The position numbers and the translations under genes are program-made. From Acephala macrosclerotiorum (Eukaryota > Ascomycota > Leotiomycetes > Helotiales > Mollisiaceae), in assembly GCA_014904845.1 (NCBI GenBank), contig MU119755.1, positions 1 to 20,873 of the forward strand: DNA of 20,873 nucleotides. The letters run 5' to 3'. The notes under the pieces were generated by a model. The model saw nothing but the letters and a program-made list of their open reading frames with translations. It was not told where the DNA came from and did not search any database. Below are positions 19,588 through 20,873 of the stretch, in pieces (the stretch's first letter is position 1; each line of letters starts with the position of its first letter).

Positions 19588-19800
19588 ATTTCGATTTTTA
19601 AATTTAAATTAATATACGAAATTAAAAATAAAATAATAAACGAATTATATAAAAAATTAAAAATCGTAATTTAAATTTTTAATAATAAATTAAAAAAATT
19701 TATTAAAAAAAATAATTATAATTATAAAAAAATTATTATATAAATTCGTAAAAATAAATATTTATTAATTCGTTATATATTATAAATATTATATTTTTTA
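19588..19800 (+). pseudogene. Copia reverse transcriptase start (RIP ghost)
   Basis: The plus-strand frame reads IFKFKLIYEIKNKIINELYK, then KLKIVI, a stop, then IFNNKLKKF. It matches the opening of the Copia reverse transcriptase, RIFNSRLVDEIK...(A)YEKSRLVIQ.YND. The same block is seen at 5131-5358 in the other Copia element. The active-site Asp pair could not be located in the following sequence. Confidence 0.55.
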
Positions 19801-20195
19801 ATTAAAAAAATTAAAAAAATATTTAAAATTATTAATATTATAATTTATAAAATTAAAAAAAAAATTATAAATAAAAAATAAAAAATATTTAATATTTATA
19901 AATTAATTAATATTTAATAATAAAATTATATAATTATTAAAAAAAAAAAAATACAATTAAAATAAAAAAATTAAAAAAAAATTTGAATTTATTAATTTAA
20001 AAATTATAAATTATTTTAATTAATATTAAAAATAATAAATTTATAAAACGTATATTATATTTATTTATTAATTATAATATAATATTAAATTTCAATTAAA
20101 AAAATATAATAATTTTAAATAAAAATTTTAAATAATAATAAAATAATTTATTATATAATATTTATTATATTTTAATCGATTTAAAAACAATTAAA

Positions 20196-20700
20196 ATATT
20201 CGTATTTATAAATAATTTATATATTAATAATATTAATTTAAATTCGTAAATTAAATATATAATTATAATAATTAATAAAATTCGAACGAAAAATAATTTT
20301 AAAATAAAAAACAATTTAATATATTAAAATTACTAAAAATATTTTAATATTTAAAATTTATAAAATAATTAATAAAATAAATATAATAATTATAATAATT
20401 TTTATTATTAATATAATCGTAAAATAATTCGATTTATTTAATATTTTTATTATTATTTATACGAATTCGTATTTTTTATACGATTATTTAATAAAATTAA
20501 AAATAATAATCGAAAAACGTTTTATAATCGATATTATAATTTTAAAACAATCGTACAAACATAAAAAATTATAAAAAATATAATAAATATATAAAAACAA
20601 TAATTCAATAAACATTATAATAAAATTCAATTTAAATAAAATTTTATAAACGTTTATTAATACGAATAATTTTACGATTAAAATAAAAAAATAAATAAAA
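20196..20700 (+). pseudogene. Copia RNase H domain (RIP ghost)
   Basis: The first part (phase of 20196) reads IFVFINNLYINNINLNS, a stop, then IKYI, matching FTDASFANNxDLSSQIGYI; the catalytic Asp of FTD is now Asn (GAY to AAT), a RIP-type change. The second part (phase of 20431) reads FDLFNIFIIIYTNSYFLYDY and EKRFIIDIIILKQSYKHKKL, matching TDSxSLYDCLVKLGTTxEKRLMID..LRQSYERRE, and ends TFINTNNFTI. The change of phase shows at least one indel. This is the clearest sign that the desert right of 19 kb was a Copia element. Confidence 0.75.
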
Positions 20701-20873
20701 AAAATAAAATTTTTATTTTTTTAAATCGAATAAATTAATTTATTTCGAATTAAATTTTTAAAAATATAAAAATATAATTAATTATTATTAATTAATTATA
20801 TAAATCGCAAATTAAAAAATTTAATTATCGATTTTATAATTTTATTATTTATTTTATTTATTTTATTTATTTT

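Larger units (their letters stand above)
16500..20873 (+). mobile_element. Second Copia retrotransposon, plus strand, at RIP saturation
   Basis: Coding ghosts on the plus strand are in Copia order: a possible Gag near 16.65-16.95 kb, the start of reverse transcriptase at 19.59 kb and RNase H at 20.2-20.7 kb. Family blocks are recognisable although most codons are A/T only and the reading phase shifts between blocks. The left limit is not defined: no LTR pair was found, and the right end may lie beyond the window. The less-mutated island at 18294-18983 interrupts it. It runs opposite to the Copia element at 3175-9506. Integrase between 17.1 and 18.3 kb is expected but could not be read with confidence. 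Confidence 0.6.

Noticed and set aside
13620..20873. Mitochondrial DNA or a mitochondrial insertion
   Set aside because: The base composition would fit, but the recognisable remnants are Copia reverse transcriptase and RNase H; no mitochondrial genes or tRNAs were seen.
13620..20873. Centromere
   Set aside because: Fungal centromeres can be AT-rich and RIP-mutated, but sequence alone cannot show this; CENP-A mapping would be needed.
1..20873. CRISPR array, defence system or bacterial operon
   Set aside because: No spaced direct repeats of that type, and the introns, RIP signature and families present are fungal.

Overview
The window looks like nuclear DNA of a filamentous ascomycete (Pezizomycotina). 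This rests on three things: a spliced gene with seven introns of 52-70 bp, a 2EXR-domain gene (a fungal family), and long AT-rich blocks with the marks of repeat-induced point mutation (RIP). In those blocks nearly all changes are C-to-T or G-to-A, most Trp, Gln and Cys codons are destroyed, and surviving cytosines sit mainly in CpG. The species cannot be named from the sequence.

Layout. 1-206 is an AT-rich edge. 207-1740 is a GC-balanced island with the 3' fragment of an ABC-C transporter gene and a short 2EXR-domain gene, both on the minus strand. 1741-2471 is AT-rich non-coding sequence with a direct repeat. 2474-10190 is one nested transposon complex: a Tc1/mariner element (minus strand, TA target duplication, about 1.38 kb without its insert) whose transposase gene is split by a 6,332-bp Copia LTR retrotransposon at 3175-9506 (minus strand, two 229-bp LTRs, 5-bp target duplication ATTCG). 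Both are heavily mutated, but Gag, protease, integrase, reverse transcriptase and RNase H remain recognisable. If the Copia element and one target duplication are ignored, the transposase reads in one frame of 368 codons including the stop.

10193-13620 is a second GC-balanced island. It has a decayed plus-strand reading frame with 10-residue repeats and two stops that look RIP-made, a 3' fragment of a protein kinase gene, and one apparently intact gene: an eight-exon FAD-dependent (salicylate hydroxylase-like) monooxygenase of 418 residues on the minus strand.

13620-20873 is an extreme AT desert. It holds a 130-bp tandem repeat near 15 kb and the ghost of a second Copia element on the plus strand (possible Gag near 16.7 kb, reverse transcriptase near 19.6 kb, RNase H at 20.2-20.7 kb). 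Within it lies a roughly 700-bp island at 18294-18983 that is far less mutated and carries clustered short repeats at both ends.

The functional content is therefore small: one credible enzyme gene, one possible 2EXR gene, and several gene fragments between RIP-silenced transposons. I see no CRISPR array, rRNA, tRNA, biosynthetic cluster or defence system, and no convincing new multi-gene system. The most informative observations are the readable nested-insertion history and the partly spared island at 18.3-19.0 kb.
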